Origin: a virus
DNA length: 53,288 bases
Reading direction: 5' to 3' (one strand)
Virus record (IMG/VR): IMGVR_UViG_3300044499_000082
Coordinates: 1-53,288 of that record
Part shown: piece by piece, positions 52,991 to 53,288 of the stretch
Position numbering within the stretch: the stretch's first letter is position 1
Layout of the letters: each line of letters starts with the position of its first letter
Notes under the pieces: model-generated
Database searches by the model: none
What the model was told of the DNA's origin: nothing
What the model saw: the letters and a program-made list of their open reading frames with translations, nothing else
Made by a program: the position numbers and the translations under genes

Positions 52991-53221
52991 TCAATCTTTG
53001 AATCCCAGCAGCTTGTGATGAATGATCCGACGCGCGATCCGCTCCCACACAAAAAGACCGACAGCATAGAGCGCTGCGGCAGCGAGAGCGATGAGCAGCG
53101 GATTCCGGAGCCATAGAACCATTCCGATGACGCCGGCCAGCGAACCCACTACCAGGAAAAGAACCCGGGTCATCCGGCAAAGTTGGATCTCGCGCGCGGA
53201 CATAAAATATTCGGCTTTCAC
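52991..53221 (-). CDS. small membrane protein (two helices)
   Basis: A 76-residue protein from GTG 53221, with AAAGGAG nine bases upstream; an ATG at 53203 is the alternative. Hydrophobic helices VLFLVVGSLAGVIGMVLWL and LLIALAAAALYAVGLFVW follow, then a basic end. Function unknown. The last 67 bases of the window hold only the tail of an unidentified frame (ending TGA at 53236). Confidence 0.6.
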   Translation of the reverse strand: MKAEYFMSAREIQLCRMTRVLFLVVGSLAGVIGMVLWLRNPLLIALAAAALYAVGLFVWERIARRIIHHKLLGFKD

Positions 53222-53288
53222 GGAACAGACTCCTTTCACTCGAAAAATAATATCGACGACGCCACGGAATGCCGGGGCTGCGGATACT

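Noticed and set aside
1-53288. Terminal direct repeat proving a circular assembly
   Set aside because: The first bases of the window do not recur at its end.

Overview
The window reads as the nearly complete genome of a temperate, tailed double-stranded DNA phage with siphovirus-type architecture. No host gene is recognisable at either end. The sequence is GC-rich by eye. The tail-tip genes are of the gene-transfer-agent (GTA) type: DUF2460, DUF2163, NlpC/P60 and a large hub protein. That type is common in phages of Alphaproteobacteria but also occurs elsewhere, so a proteobacterium-like host is an inference. The integrase lies beside a 3' fragment of a tRNA-Glu gene and phage genes continue on both sides. 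The site therefore looks like attP of an unintegrated, circularised or concatemeric genome opened in its early region, not like one end of an integrated prophage. No direct terminal repeat was seen.

Layout. (1) Positions 1-7.0 kb, minus strand: a metallopeptidase-like protein cut by the left edge, a ParB-domain protein, a replication-initiator-like gene carrying an 11-bp repeat array and two perfect DnaA boxes (candidate origin), a RecA-like ATPase, an HNH nuclease and several very small genes. (2) 7.1-9.8 kb, plus strand: a regulatory island behind a palindrome-rich divergent promoter, with two HTH regulators, a Cys-rich protein and a MazE/MazF-like toxin-antitoxin pair. (3) 9.8-17.2 kb, mostly minus: a DUF2130 protein, tiny genes, a small XRE repressor between two matching palindromic operators, a multi-HTH DNA-binding protein, a secreted metalloprotease-like protein, a glycosyltransferase-like protein coupled to a second ParB-domain protein, and a lipoprotein. 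(4) 17.2-18.1 kb: endolysin and a holin candidate. (5) 18.1-31.3 kb: tail genes, including a tail assembly chaperone with a -1 frameshift site and a hub gene that appears split in two by a four-gene fibre cassette. (6) 31.3-40.3 kb: connectors, HK97-type capsid and protease, and a portal fused to a MuF-type domain. (7) 40.3-43.7 kb: an accessory nuclease island, mostly plus strand, with a BglII/BstYI-like restriction enzyme, an MT-A70 methyltransferase, an RHH regulator, HNH and GIY-YIG nucleases and an exported domain protein. (8) 43.7-49.6 kb: terminase genes and small proteins. (9) 49.6-53.3 kb: attP, integrase, excisionase-like protein, RusA-like resolvase and early small genes.

Together the genes describe a self-sufficient temperate phage. 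Initiator, origin, recombinase and resolvase handle DNA replication. Several repressors with visible palindromic operators control early transcription. A long, tightly overlapping minus-strand gene series makes and packages the virion, followed by lysis genes. An integrase/attP module targets tRNA-Glu. Accessory cargo (restriction-modification, toxin-antitoxin, possible DNA glycosylation, exported proteins) probably serves competition or host interaction. Many genes overlap by 1-4 bases, and stem-loops placed directly before Shine-Dalgarno (SD) sequences recur, which suggests translational control matters here.
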